Positions 1-9,220 of a DNA stretch of 64,000 bases are shown here, one piece after another. This DNA comes from Roseivirga thermotolerans (GTDB lineage Bacteria > Bacteroidota > Bacteroidia > Cytophagales > Cyclobacteriaceae), in NCBI RefSeq assembly GCF_014653175.1, contig NZ_BNAG01000003.1:744001-808000 (forward strand), in the 5' to 3' direction. The first letter of the stretch is position 1. Every line of letters starts with the position of its first letter. The notes beneath the pieces are model-generated. The model had not been told where the DNA came from, did not search any database, and was given only the letters and a program-made list of their open reading frames with translations. Made by a program: the position numbers and the translations under genes.

Positions 1-1
1 T

Positions 2-3000
2 GGAGATAACATAAAGTACTACCATCAGGGAAGAAGAAACGGGCTTCATAAAGACGATCGGGAGCAGGCCCGCCTTAAATGGGAAGAAGCACTGGCCAAC
101 AAGTCTTCCTATTTTAACCTGGAACGCCACAAAGACGCTTCTGGCAAGTACAAGTGGTTGAGTGTTAAGGCCAATCCAATATTAGATGAGAATCAGAACA
201 TTATCTCATGGATTGGTGTATCTACCAACGTGAATGCAGAAATGGAGGCCAAACGGCAGAATGAGAAACTGGTGTTCGATTTGAAGGAGCGCGTAAAGGA
301 GGCTAAGTGCCTCTATGGTATTTCTCATCTGGCCGAGTCGGGGCTGTCTTCCAAAGAAGACTTGTTGCGCCAGGCCGTTCAGCTTATTCCACCAGCTTTT
401 CAGTATCCGGAGTGTACGCAGGCACAAATTATTTTTGATGATAATAAATTCAATAGCGGAAAATTCACCTACAAAAACAGGTATAGCTCTCCGTTGCGAA
501 TGGATGGTGTTGTAGTAGGAGAGGTAGCCGTGGCCATTGCTAAAAGAAATTCAGAAGGAGAAGAAATTAACTTTTTGCCTGAGGAGGTTTCTCTTATGGA
601 TGCCATTTCCGAAAACCTGGGGCTTATTTTAAAACACAAACGAGCCGTTCGCTTGGTGGCCGAAAGCGAGCAAAGATTCCGGGTATTGTTGGAAAACGCC
701 ACAATAGGTATAGCACTGCTCAAGGACTATCGCTTTGTAGACTGCAATAAGCGAATGAGTCAAATATTCAATATGCCCATTTCTGAGCTCAACAATAAAG
801 CCATGTGGGAACTGTCTCCTTCGCACCAGCCGGGAGGGAGAACCTCTGAAGAAGCCACCAAATATCATGTGGGCCAACTAGAGGTAAGGAAGGATGAGAA
901 CTTTATTTGGTATTACAAAGACGGCCAGGGCAATACCATAATTGCCAATATTCATCTCAATAAAATTGAACTGAAAGATGGAGAGTATGTAATGGCCTTC
1001 TTACGCGATATTACCCAGGAGTATCAGGCAGTGAAAGCTCTGGAAGAGTCGGAAAACAAGTATCGAAGTATCTTCGAAAACATTCAGGAGGGCTATATTC
1101 TTGTCGATACCAACGGAGAAATTCTTGAGCTAAACCCGGAGGGTGCCCGTATTTTGGGTAGACCATCGCAAAAGCAATTGCTCGGTAAAAACATTAATAA
1201 TTTTATACCCCATTCCAGCAATCTTTTTGAGGTCTCCGACCTAAACAAAACCCGGCATAATATTGAGGTGCTTTTCAACACCGAGAGCGGTGAGAAACGC
1301 TGGCTCAATTTTAACGTGCAAACAGTTTTTAAGAATGGTGCTCCGTATTTGTTTGAGTCTACCTTTAGCGATGTAACTGAGCAGCACAAGTTCAATGAAT
1401 TTTTGAGCTTTACCGTAAAACTGTACGAAGCCTACCAGAAAAGCCTTGAAGAACTCATTCAGCGTGGAGTGGAATATGCAGTAGAACTACTCGACTCTAA
1501 CTGCGGATTCTATCATTTTGTAGATGAAGACGAGGGTAAAATTAAGTTTGTGCAGTGGAGTCAGGAGGGTGTTTCTGCTTCCAACACAAAGAAGAGAATC
1601 CCCGATTATGAGATAGAAGAAGCGGGCATTTGGAAAGACTGTATAGACAAACGCAAGCCTGTAATTCATAGTCAGGAAGAACAAATTGGCGATAAGGGAA
1701 TACCGGAAGGTCACCCTCAACTAAATCGCGACCTTGAGATACCTATAATAGATGGCAACAAAGTGGTGGCTATTTTAGGTGTTGGTAACAAAGTAGCTGA
1801 GTACAGTACCAGAGACATTGAACTGCTCACCAACTATGCCAACTTGCTACATTCGCTGGTTAAAAAGAAAGAACTGGAAATAGAATACCTCAACACACTC
1901 GAAACCTTTGAAGAGTCGCAAAATGTAGGCCGAATTGGTACCTGGCGATACGACATGCAGTTTGAAGAAACCTGGTGGTCCGATGTCATGTTCGAACTGT
2001 ACGGCCTTAAAAGAAAAGACGGAGTACCTGTGCAGGAGTGGCTGGAATATACCCACCCGGATGACCGCGAAATGCAGGTGGCTAAGTTTGCAGAGTCGCT
2101 CAAGACGGGCAAATACGAATGTGAATACCGCATTGTACTCAAGTCGGGCGAAGTACGATATCTCTTTGCCAAGAGCCGGGTAGAGTACGATGCCAATGGA
2201 GAACCTAAAAGACACATTGGTATTGCGCAAGATGTTACGGCCATTAAAAAGGCGCTATTGCTTATTCAGGAACAGTCCCAGCAGTTTCAAAACATAGTTT
2301 CTTCATTGCCGGGCATCGTTTATCGCCTCAAGTTTCCTTCAAGCCAAATAGAGTTTATCTCCGAATATCTACATAAGCTGCTGGGCTACTCGGTAAATGA
2401 AATTGAAGAAATTGGTCATGAGAAGTTCTTAAAGCAGGTCATTTATAAAGAAGATTTTGAGAGCAGCATTCAGTTTCTCAAAAACGTGCTCAAAGAAGAA
2501 AATGAGTATTCATATACTTTCCGCATGATGACCAAAGACGGAAAGATAATTTGGGTGAGTAACACCGGCAAATTGGTGTATAAAGAAGGCAGCGAGTATG
2601 TTTTGGAAGGCTTTATTCACGATATTACGGATAGGGTTCGTTCGGAAGAGCGAATTCTCAATGCCGTAATGGAAGCTTCGGACCAAGAACGATCAAGAAT
2701 TTCTAAAGAAATTCACGATAGCCTTCAGCAAACCCTTACCATTGCCTCTCTAAATTTGGAGTTTGTGCGTATGGAAAAGGCCAAGTTGAGCGATAAAGTG
2801 AAGAACAAGTTCGATATAGGGTACAACTACCTGAAAAAGTCGCTCAACGATTCGCGGGCTATTGCTCACAGTCTGATGCCAAAGGCCATAGAAGATTTTG
2901 GCTTTGTTTCGGTAGTAAAAGATACCATCAGCGATTTGAACCAATCCAGCCAGGTAGAGTTTGAGTTTCTGACCAACATGGAAGGTATCAGGCTTAAAGT

Positions 3001-3310
3001 ACCTATAGATACCAGCTTGTATAAGATAGTACAAGAAGCCACCAATAACATACTCAAGCACTCAGAGGCCAGGTATGTAACCATACAATACATGAAGCTG
3101 GGCGATGTAGTGCAATTGACTATTGAAGATGACGGTAAAGGATTCGATGCCAGTAAGTTGAGTCAAAGTAAAGGTGGTTTTGGGCTAGCCAATATGAAAA
3201 ATAGAGTATCGTCCTTTGGGGCCGAAATTTATATAGATTCCCATGTAGGACACGGTACAACCATTATGATAGAATTTCCATTCACTAAAGACATACTGTA
3301 TTATGAGTAA
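2..3310 (+). CDS. Multi-PAS/GAF sensor histidine kinase, NarX-like (5' end outside window)
   Basis: The frame is open from base 2, so the gene starts left of the window; the first in-window TTG (158) lies inside a PAS fold (HKDDRE before it) and is not a real start. In the 1102 visible residues I see a PAS tail (1-60), a GAF-like stretch (95-205), PAS domains near 221 and 349, a GAF domain near 465-630, PAS domains near 640 and 757, a HisKA_3 dimerisation domain with the phosphoacceptor in SKEIHDSLQQ (His905) and a HATPase near 1001-1098 with GKGFD and GGFGLANM. No membrane segment is visible, so a cytoplasmic sensor is inferred. It overlaps the next gene, a NarL-type regulator, by 8 bases, which is the usual partner of HisKA_3 kinases. 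The signal is unknown. Confidence 0.93.
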   Translation, partial: GDNIKYYHQGRRNGLHKDDREQARLKWEEALANKSSYFNLERHKDASGKYKWLSVKANPILDENQNIISWIGVSTNVNAEMEAKRQNEKLVFDLKERVKEAKCLYGISHLAESGLSSKEDLLRQAVQLIPPAFQYPECTQAQIIFDDNKFNSGKFTYKNRYSSPLRMDGVVVGEVAVAIAKRNSEGEEINFLPEEVSLMDAISENLGLILKHKRAVRLVAESEQRFRVLLENATIGIALLKDYRFVDCNKRMSQIFNMPISELNNKAMWELSPSHQPGGRTSEEATKYHVGQLEVRKDENFIWYYKDGQGNTIIANIHLNKIELKDGEYVMAFLRDITQEYQAVKALEESENKYRSIFENIQEGYILVDTNGEILELNPEGARILGRPSQKQLLGKNINNFIPHSSNLFEVSDLNKTRHNIEVLFNTESGEKRWLNFNVQTVFKNGAPYLFESTFSDVTEQHKFNEFLSFTVKLYEAYQKSLEELIQRGVEYAVELLDSNCGFYHFVDEDEGKIKFVQWSQEGVSASNTKKRIPDYEIEEAGIWKDCIDKRKPVIHSQEEQIGDKGIPEGHPQLNRDLEIPIIDGNKVVAILGVGNKVAEYSTRDIELLTNYANLLHSLVKKKELEIEYLNTLETFEESQNVGRIGTWRYDMQFEETWWSDVMFELYGLKRKDGVPVQEWLEYTHPDDREMQVAKFAESLKTGKYECEYRIVLKSGEVRYLFAKSRVEYDANGEPKRHIGIAQDVTAIKKALLLIQEQSQQFQNIVSSLPGIVYRLKFPSSQIEFISEYLHKLLGYSVNEIEEIGHEKFLKQVIYKEDFESSIQFLKNVLKEENEYSYTFRMMTKDGKIIWVSNTGKLVYKEGSEYVLEGFIHDITDRVRSEERILNAVMEASDQERSRISKEIHDSLQQTLTIASLNLEFVRMEKAKLSDKVKNKFDIGYNYLKKSLNDSRAIAHSLMPKAIEDFGFVSVVKDTISDLNQSSQVEFEFLTNMEGIRLKVPIDTSLYKIVQEATNNILKHSEARYVTIQYMKLGDVVQLTIEDDGKGFDASKLSQSKGGFGLANMKNRVSSFGAEIYIDSHVGHGTTIMIEFPFTKDILYYE

Positions 3311-3962
3311 GATTAGACTTTTCTTGGTAGATGATCATAAAATGATCAGAGATGCACTGGAAGCCTACATTTCTGAAGACGATAGGTTTGAGGTGGTAAA
3401 CCATGCCAATCATGGAGAAGAAGCGCTCCAGAGAATCAAGGAAAATCCTGACTTTGATATTCTGCTAACCGATATTGTAATGCCACAGGTGGATGGTATT
3501 CAGTTGGTGAAGCGGCTCAAAGAAATGACTTATCAGTTCAAGATTATAGCTCTCACTATGTTGAGTGAAACTCAGCACATTAAGAAAATGCTTAACTATG
3601 GAGTGAATGGATATGTACTGAAAACCGCCAACCAATCGGAAATTATTCAGGCCATTCTCGATGTTCACGAAGGCAAGAGCTACTATAGTCCGCAGGTAAC
3701 CAATACCATTATGGACTATCTGCGAGGAGAAAAAACATCATCGCAAAAAGTAGTGGTAGATGTGCCCCTTACCCGAAGAGAAAAAGAGGTCTTGCATCTT
3801 ATAGTAAAAGAATACTCCAATCAGGAAATTGCCGATGAGCTTTTTATTTCCATAAGAACAGTAGAAGCCCATAAACGAAACCTATTGGAAAAGACTGGGC
3901 ATAAGAATATGGCCGGATTGGCCATTTGGGCAGTGGAAAAGCGTCTTTTCTCGGATATTTAG
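3303..3962 (+). CDS. LuxR/NarL-family response regulator
   Basis: 219 residues, the usual length. Receiver domain 1-120 with acidic pocket VDDH and phosphoacceptor Asp57 in LLTDIVMPQVDG, conserved Thr near 85 and Lys in YVLKT. The C-terminal LuxR helix-turn-helix (about 152-212) contains LTRREKEVLHLI and SNQEIADELFISIRTVEAHK. The start overlaps the kinase upstream by 8 bases, so translational coupling and a cognate pair are inferred. It is expected to be phosphorylated by that kinase and to bind DNA as a dimer; the targets are unknown. The nearest downstream gene, at 4164, lies beyond a terminator. Confidence 0.95.
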   Translation: MSKIRLFLVDDHKMIRDALEAYISEDDRFEVVNHANHGEEALQRIKENPDFDILLTDIVMPQVDGIQLVKRLKEMTYQFKIIALTMLSETQHIKKMLNYGVNGYVLKTANQSEIIQAILDVHEGKSYYSPQVTNTIMDYLRGEKTSSQKVVVDVPLTRREKEVLHLIVKEYSNQEIADELFISIRTVEAHKRNLLEKTGHKNMAGLAIWAVEKRLFSDI

Positions 3963-4041
3963 GTTCTAAGGGAATTGCCTAGATTTTGTAGGTGATCTTA
4001 CAAAGCCCTACTAAGTGAAATTTTTACAACAATCCATTACA

Positions 4042-4070
4042 GAAAACACCACCCCATAGTGGTGTTTTTC
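4042..4070 (+). terminator. Rho-independent terminator after the kinase/regulator pair
   Basis: GAAAACACCAC, a 6-base loop, then GTGGTGTTTTTC. The stem is continuous through the A/T pairs and ends in T5; it lies 80 bases after the regulator stop. Confidence 0.85.
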
Positions 4071-4163
4071 TGGTTTTTTACAAGCCTTGTTTCACTCACA
4101 TATTAGCCATGGCAGATGGTGACCTTAGTGTTGAAAGAATAACACAATTGAAATCCAAAAGCC

Positions 4164-4625
4164 ATGAAAAAGTTAATGTGTATTGCAGTCTTGCTACTCG
4201 GTTGTAGCACTGCATTTTCCCAAACGTACTATTATAAGCACCAGGGGAAAAAAGACTTCAGTTTTCAAGTAGCCCCCACAGTTGCCACTTATGGCGACAA
4301 TCCTCTTTACGGATTTTCACTCGGAGTGAACTTCAAAGAGGTATTCAACTTCAGCTATTTCCACACCAGAGATTACAAGTCTAAAGAAGGTTCTTACATG
4401 GACACCCGATGGGCAGGACTTTACACGGCCATTATGTTGCCGGTAAACGACTGTTTTCAGGTGGGCCCCACCTTTAGAATGGCCGCGCTCGATGCCCAGT
4501 TCGAGAAACCTTACTTCGGAGTTGAGGGCAGGGTAAACCTGGCCTGGAACACCAAGCTCGGGTTCGAATACGGCAAGAGCAATGAACGCGCAATGAGTGT
4601 AAAATTAATCTGGAACATTTACTAA
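4164..4625 (+). CDS. Small secreted beta-rich (outer-membrane-barrel-like) protein
   Basis: 153 residues. The N-terminus is a signal peptide (MKK, then hydrophobic stretch LMCIAVLLLGCSTAFS, cleavage near SQT). The mature part alternates aromatic and polar residues (VAPTVATYG, LYGFSLGVNF, FNFSYFHTRDY, WAGLYTAIMLPV) and ends in an aromatic strand (SVKLIWNIY), as expected of a small beta-barrel inserted in the outer membrane. I do not recognise a named family. The protein at 8514-8984 has the same size, signal type and final VKL/GYK-type strand, and both lie next to two-component genes, so they may be distant paralogues. The start codon follows a plain AT-rich leader without a Shine-Dalgarno sequence. 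Confidence 0.75.
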   Translation: MKKLMCIAVLLLGCSTAFSQTYYYKHQGKKDFSFQVAPTVATYGDNPLYGFSLGVNFKEVFNFSYFHTRDYKSKEGSYMDTRWAGLYTAIMLPVNDCFQVGPTFRMAALDAQFEKPYFGVEGRVNLAWNTKLGFEYGKSNERAMSVKLIWNIY

Positions 4626-4626
4626 A

Positions 4627-4632
4627 AGGAGG
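4627..4632 (+). promoter_or_regulatory. Strong Shine-Dalgarno sequence
   Basis: AGGAGG five bases before the ATG at 4638. Such a full match is unusual here, since most genes in the window have no visible Shine-Dalgarno sequence; it fixes the start of the degenerate kinase gene. Confidence 0.7.
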
Positions 4633-4637
4633 GAGTC

Positions 4638-5393
4638 ATGAACGCTGTACAAAAAAATCAATCAGAAGAAACTAAGCATATAGAATTTGGTAACAATACC
4701 TCTAAGGTGCTTACCAACATGTCGGCCGAGTTTAAGTCTCCGCTCAATGCTATAGAAATGACGGCTCAGATGATGGAAGAAATCATGGAGCACAAAAGCG
4801 AAGACCTGCTCAAGCTGTTTTCAAAATACATTAACCGAATTGTTAATGAGTCTAAAAAAGCGGCTGGACTGGTAGAAGATACCTTGCTTTTAATGGAGCT
4901 CAGCAATGCGGAGCCTAAAGTAGACATTACCTCCTATGGTTCAGACGATATTTTCAAAGAGCTTACTATTTCGTTCGAAAACTACTATCCGTTTAAGAAA
5001 TTCGATTTTGTAGGCATTCAGCAGCATGTTGAGGTGCGTATAGACAACGAGTCTTTCATGAAAGGTCTGAAAAGACTGGTGAGTCTGGCTCTGGAATTTA
5101 AGGGAAGCGAAATGCCCAAGCTGGGTATTAACCCCAATGAGCATGAGGTAGAGCTTACTTTTGAGGTGCCCGGACTTAAAATTGCCGAGCAAGACCTGGA
5201 AAACATATTTGAGCCTTTTTCAAAGCTCTCTGAAGAATACCTCATCGAAGGTTTGCCTTTGAGATTGGGCTTAGTGAAGCGTTTGCTGGCCAATAGCCAG
5301 GCACAACTCACAGCTTCGATTCATGAAGATGGACATGCCGTGTTTCATGTAACCATGACTCGTGCTAACACAAGCCTAAAAGTAGTTTCATGA
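4638..5393 (+). CDS. Degenerate histidine-kinase-like protein (no phosphoacceptor His)
   Basis: 251 residues. Residues 20-95 match a HisKA helical hairpin (LTNMSAEFKSPLNAIEMTAQMM), but the position of the phosphorylated His in the consensus NMSHELRTPL is Ala30. Residues about 120-245 resemble a HATPase_c fold and keep the F-box-like IFEPFSKL, yet the Asn-containing N box is replaced by LKRLVSLALEFKG and the GTGLGL ATP-lid motif by EGLPLRLGL. The protein therefore looks unable to autophosphorylate and perhaps to bind ATP. It has no sensor domain or membrane segment. It starts 13 bases after the barrel-like gene and overlaps the next gene by 4 bases (ATGA), so the three form an operon. Possible roles, all inferred: phosphatase, adaptor or dimerisation partner of the neighbouring kinases. 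Confidence 0.8.
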   Translation: MNAVQKNQSEETKHIEFGNNTSKVLTNMSAEFKSPLNAIEMTAQMMEEIMEHKSEDLLKLFSKYINRIVNESKKAAGLVEDTLLLMELSNAEPKVDITSYGSDDIFKELTISFENYYPFKKFDFVGIQQHVEVRIDNESFMKGLKRLVSLALEFKGSEMPKLGINPNEHEVELTFEVPGLKIAEQDLENIFEPFSKLSEEYLIEGLPLRLGLVKRLLANSQAQLTASIHEDGHAVFHVTMTRANTSLKVVS

Positions 5394-5974
5394 AAAAGCT
5401 AGTGTTTGCACTGCTTTTGGGCCTGCTGGTACAAGATTGCTCCGAGCTTTATGAAAATCCGGAGCAGGTGTACCTTATAGAAGAAGGCCGACACGATAGT
5501 AAGGTGGTCGCAGGGTTTGTTGGCGATAAGCTCAGAACCTTAAAGTCTTCAACCTTGCGTTTTACGGCAAGATTTGACGAATCGGCCCGTTATAACCTGG
5601 GCAACAAAAACCAGGAAGATATTAACAAGCTGTTTGGGTTTGCCGATGCTAATAGTATGCACCATGACAACAGCATACGGTTTGGTTGGCGATACAGTGC
5701 CCAGAAAGATCAGGTTGAAATATTTGCGTATGCCTATCAAAATGGTCAGATGAATTTTGAATATATAACAGATCTGCAGATAGGAGCCAACGCATTGTTT
5801 CAGATTAACCTAACCGATGAATCGTATGAGTTGGCAGTAAATGGAGACCATACAGTTACTATGGAACGAAAAGTGAAAGATAAGTTGGGCGTTTACTACC
5901 TGTTGTTTCCATACTTTGGAGGCAATGAAACGGCCCCACATGACATACGGATTTACATTAACGAAAGAGTTTAA
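5390..5974 (+). CDS. Secreted or lipid-anchored protein of unknown function
   Basis: 194 residues. The N-terminus MKKLVFALLLGLLVQDCSEL is a signal sequence with a cysteine placed like a lipobox, but Asp at -1 is atypical, so lipidation is uncertain. The rest is beta-rich (STLRFTARFDES, NSIRFGWRYS, QVEIFAYAYQNG, YELAVNGD, HDIRIYINE) and could form a jelly-roll or lectin-like sandwich; I do not recognise the family. The ATG overlaps the stop of the degenerate kinase by 4 bases, so the two are very likely translated together. A strong terminator follows. Confidence 0.75.
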   Translation: MKKLVFALLLGLLVQDCSELYENPEQVYLIEEGRHDSKVVAGFVGDKLRTLKSSTLRFTARFDESARYNLGNKNQEDINKLFGFADANSMHHDNSIRFGWRYSAQKDQVEIFAYAYQNGQMNFEYITDLQIGANALFQINLTDESYELAVNGDHTVTMERKVKDKLGVYYLLFPYFGGNETAPHDIRIYINERV

Positions 5975-6014
5975 AGATACAATACCAATTTGGCTTTTGG
6001 GTGTTGTTCAATTG

Positions 6015-6048
6015 GAGGTGCCGAGCAGAAAATGGCACCTCTTTTTTT
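6015..6048 (+). terminator. Rho-independent terminator
   Basis: GAGGTGCC, 11-base loop, GGCACCTC, then T7. It closes the 4164-5974 operon and sits between convergent genes. Confidence 0.9.
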
Positions 6049-6066
6049 GTCTTTAAAAGAGTGAGT

Positions 6067-6483
6067 CTAAGGAAGTACCGACTTGTTGTACCAAAACTCT
6101 TTAATAGAACCCACCATATCCATAAACATGCTAAAATCGCTGGGCTTTACCAGATAAGAGTTTGCATAGAGCTTGTAACAGAGCTCCACATCTTCTCTAA
6201 AGTCGGAGGTAGACATTACTATAATGGGTACTCCTCTTAACTTTTCGTCTTTTTTTACCAGTCTGAGTACCTCTTTTCCGCTCTTTTTGGGGAGGTTTAG
6301 ATCGAGAAAAATAAGGCTCGGAAACTCACTTTCCGGCTGGTTTTCGGCTAACTCAAATAAGTAATCTATCGCTTCTTGTCCATCTGTTTTTACAATGATA
6401 TCCGTGTCGATCTGCGTTTGTTCGAAAGCAATTTTCAGCAATTCTACATCGGCCGGATTATCTTCTATTAACAGCGTTTTCAA
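6067..6483 (-). CDS. Single-domain response regulator (CheY/Rcp1-like)
   Basis: 138 residues consisting of one receiver domain: LLIEDNPADVELL at the acidic pocket, phosphoacceptor Asp61 in LIFLDLNLPKKSG, Ser/Thr switch in IVMSTSD and Lys in YLVKPSD. There is no output domain. The IEDNPAD...DLNLPKKSGKEVL pattern is that of Rcp1-type regulators that pair with phytochrome-like kinases. Its ATG overlaps the end of the upstream PAS kinase gene by 4 bases, so the two form one transcription unit. It probably acts as a phosphotransfer intermediate or by protein interaction. Confidence 0.93.
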   Translation of the reverse strand: MKTLLIEDNPADVELLKIAFEQTQIDTDIIVKTDGQEAIDYLFELAENQPESEFPSLIFLDLNLPKKSGKEVLRLVKKDEKLRGVPIIVMSTSDFREDVELCYKLYANSYLVKPSDFSMFMDMVGSIKEFWYNKSVLP

Positions 6484-8342
6484 TAGCTTAATGTTAGTTT
6501 TTTTGAAATAGCCACCCGGAAGGTCGTTCCCTCATCCACTACCGACTCCACATCAATGACTCCGTTGTGCTGATCTGCAATTTTCTTGCACATGGCAAGG
6601 CCTATTCCGGTGCCTTCATATTCTTCCCTACTACTCAGGCGCTTGAAGATCTCAAATACATATTGGTGATATTCTTTGTCAATTCCAATTCCGTTATCAG
6701 AAAAAGACAGGTAGTGAAAGTCATTATTCTGGGTGTATTCTACTCTTATTTGGGGCCTAATACCTTGCCTTCTAAACTTTATGGCATTGTTAATTAGATT
6801 TTGGAAAAGTACGTTGATGCGCGTTTCGTTGGCAATTATTTGAGGTAGCTCCGAACATTCTACAGACGCATTGGTGGTTTTTATGAGGTTGTGCAAATCG
6901 GCCTTCACCTGATGAAATACCTTTTGAAGGTTCACCCTTTCGAACGTGAGTTTTTGATTTTCTAACTGACTAAAATGCAGGAGGTCTTTGATAAGATTTT
7001 TTAGTCGGTTGGCACTTTTTTCTATGTATTCGGTATACAGTTCGGTATCGTCATGAATATTGGCATCTTTGAGTGTAGCCTTGAGCAACTGAATAAAGCT
7101 GATAATAGTGCGTAGTGGTTCTTGAAGGTCGTGGGCTGTTACGTAGGCAAACTGACGCAATTCCTGCACTTTGTTGTTAAGCTCATCATTGATTTTTTGC
7201 AGTTTCTGCTCAGACTCCATTTCTGCAGTAATGTCCATAATGGCTCCATTGAGTGATATGGCCTTTCCTTTCTTATTGAAGCGAGGTTCTCCATAGCTCT
7301 TTATGTGTCTCCAGCCTGTTTCTGTTTTCACTCTATACTGGTGCTGGCAAGACTGCTTGTCTTCCAAAGCCTTCTGAACAATCATGTTAAAATGATCGAG
7401 GTCTTCCGGATGAACTCGTTCCTGAACATCCTTTAGGGTTGGTTTTTTGTTTCTTGGTAAACCCAGAAGTTCGTAAGCGTTGTTTGAGAGCTTTAAATCC
7501 AGGTCTTTGATTTGCAAAATCCAGCCGCCTGTTTTCGAGAGTTTTTCTGTTTTTTCAAGCAGCAGGTTTTTAGCCAATAACTCTTTTTCGATTTCCTTTT
7601 CCTGAGGGATTGGGCGCCCCTCCGGAATAAGCAGCACAACCTTACCGCCCTGCTTTATGGGGCGCAAGGAAAAATCGATGGTTTCAACACCCTTGTTGCC
7701 CAAAATATCTGTATAAAAACGAACAAATTCGCCTTGAGAAGCTCTGTCAATAGCATCAATGATTTGTGAGCGTATTTCGTCATTCCAGGCCCACCAGGGT
7801 GCATCATAGAACTTCTTGCCTACAATTTCATCTCTTTTGTAGCCCACAAAGTCCAGAGCACTTTGGTTTGCTTCTATAAGTGTACCGTCAAGCTCCATTA
7901 GCCCCATAAGCTGAAACATATTGTGAAATACCTCGTGGAAAACCAGCTCCTGCTTGGCCATGGCTTCCTCTTTCTTCTTTTTTTCGGTAATGTCCAGTAT
8001 GTAAGTTCTTATGTAGCCCGAATCTACCCGGTTTTCCAGTAGCTCTACGGTTAGCTCTGCCCAAATAACTTCTCCTGTTTTGCGAATGTATCTTTTCTCC
8101 AGTCTGTAGCTTTCTATTTCACCGGCTTTTAGCTTCTCAAAAACCTCCAGGTTTTTATTCACATCGTCCGGGTGTGTAAACTCCGAAAAGGTCATGCTTG
8201 TCAGTTCTTCTGCCGAATAACCCATCATTTGGCAGAACTTGGAATTTACAAATACAGGTATGCCCTCGTAGGATGTGACCGCAATGGCAAAAACAGATTT
8301 GGAGAAGAGTTCTTCGTAAAGCTTGAAGATGGATTTAGGCAT
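6480..8342 (-). CDS. PAS-domain sensor histidine kinase
   Basis: 620 residues. Three PAS regions (about 8-120, 135-235 and 272-375, the last of PAS_3 type, each with DITEKK- or MDITAEME-like linkers), then HisKA with His404 in AYVTAHDLQEPLRTI and HATPase_c about 500-612 with NLINNAIKF, DNGIGI, VFEIFKRL and GTGIGLAM. The AHDLQEPLR form is that of phytochrome-like kinases. No membrane segment is visible, so it is probably a cytoplasmic sensor; the ligand is unknown. It is translationally coupled to the single-domain regulator downstream. Confidence 0.94.
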   Translation of the reverse strand: MPKSIFKLYEELFSKSVFAIAVTSYEGIPVFVNSKFCQMMGYSAEELTSMTFSEFTHPDDVNKNLEVFEKLKAGEIESYRLEKRYIRKTGEVIWAELTVELLENRVDSGYIRTYILDITEKKKKEEAMAKQELVFHEVFHNMFQLMGLMELDGTLIEANQSALDFVGYKRDEIVGKKFYDAPWWAWNDEIRSQIIDAIDRASQGEFVRFYTDILGNKGVETIDFSLRPIKQGGKVVLLIPEGRPIPQEKEIEKELLAKNLLLEKTEKLSKTGGWILQIKDLDLKLSNNAYELLGLPRNKKPTLKDVQERVHPEDLDHFNMIVQKALEDKQSCQHQYRVKTETGWRHIKSYGEPRFNKKGKAISLNGAIMDITAEMESEQKLQKINDELNNKVQELRQFAYVTAHDLQEPLRTIISFIQLLKATLKDANIHDDTELYTEYIEKSANRLKNLIKDLLHFSQLENQKLTFERVNLQKVFHQVKADLHNLIKTTNASVECSELPQIIANETRINVLFQNLINNAIKFRRQGIRPQIRVEYTQNNDFHYLSFSDNGIGIDKEYHQYVFEIFKRLSSREEYEGTGIGLAMCKKIADQHNGVIDVESVVDEGTTFRVAISKKLTLSY

Positions 8343-8513
8343 AAAGATTTAAGAAAGACTAATCTGCAAAATTAAGCTTAATATTTAATTTTAAGGTCAT
8401 TTCAAGGGGCTAACCTCTTGCGTAAAACACCTAAATGTTAAGCATCGGGCATTGCGTAGAAAATGGGGTAGGCATTTGGCGAATTTAGAGGTAAGAATTG
8501 AACCACATCAGCC

Positions 8514-8984
8514 ATGAAAGCCAAATTCATTGTTCTAGCAAGCCTGCTCATGTTGAGCTTTGGGGCACAAGCCCAGAGCTTTTACCGGCAAAACAAACCT
8601 CAGAAAGATCGGTTTTCAGTTTCACTCAAGAATATAACCACCAGATCTGTAAATGGTTGGAATACCGGCCCCTCCGTATCGCTTAATTTGGGACAGCGCT
8701 TTTCCATGGGCTATGTATATCTTACAGCTATAGGGAGTGCCGAGCGAGAGGCGAATACATTTTCCGGTTTGCAGTTTAACTATTCAGTGTTCGATGGCTC
8801 GCGATTCGATGTAGGTGTGGGGCTTAGAACAGGAGTACACAACCAATATTTTATTTCTGTTTTACCCTCCATTCAAATGACCTATGATGTCTCCACCAAG
8901 GTGGCCGCTGAACTTGGTTATGCCCACTCCGATGGTTTTCCCTTCTTTCAAATGGGTATAGGCTATAAAATCTTTAGAAAGTAA
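8514..8984 (+). CDS. Small secreted beta-rich (outer-membrane-barrel-like) protein
   Basis: 156 residues, start ATG with signal peptide MKAKFIVLASLLMLSFGAQAQ. The mature part contains amphipathic strand patterns (GPSVSLNLGQRFSMGYVYL, FDVGVGLRTGVHNQYFISV, VAAELGYAHS) and ends in a strand FFQMGIGYKIF typical of outer-membrane barrels. I know no family name for it. It is divergent from the PAS kinase. It resembles the protein at 4164-4625 in size, signal peptide and layout. Confidence 0.75.
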   Translation: MKAKFIVLASLLMLSFGAQAQSFYRQNKPQKDRFSVSLKNITTRSVNGWNTGPSVSLNLGQRFSMGYVYLTAIGSAEREANTFSGLQFNYSVFDGSRFDVGVGLRTGVHNQYFISVLPSIQMTYDVSTKVAAELGYAHSDGFPFFQMGIGYKIFRK

Positions 8985-9220
8985 ATTATAGCTGCTGAAT
9001 CAAGTATGTTTTAGCATCGTAAGCTTTTACAGCAAAGCTCCATAGTACTTCTTTAGTAAGTGCTTTAACTATCGTTTTAATATAGAGAAACACTCCCCCA
9101 TAGATATAATTATTCAATGGATATGGGTGTTAAAAACTCGATAATTTCCCAGGCGGTAGGTGTATTTATGCCTGATAAGTACAAAGGTAAATGAGTACTT
9201 CCTAGTTTAGGCGTATGGAA

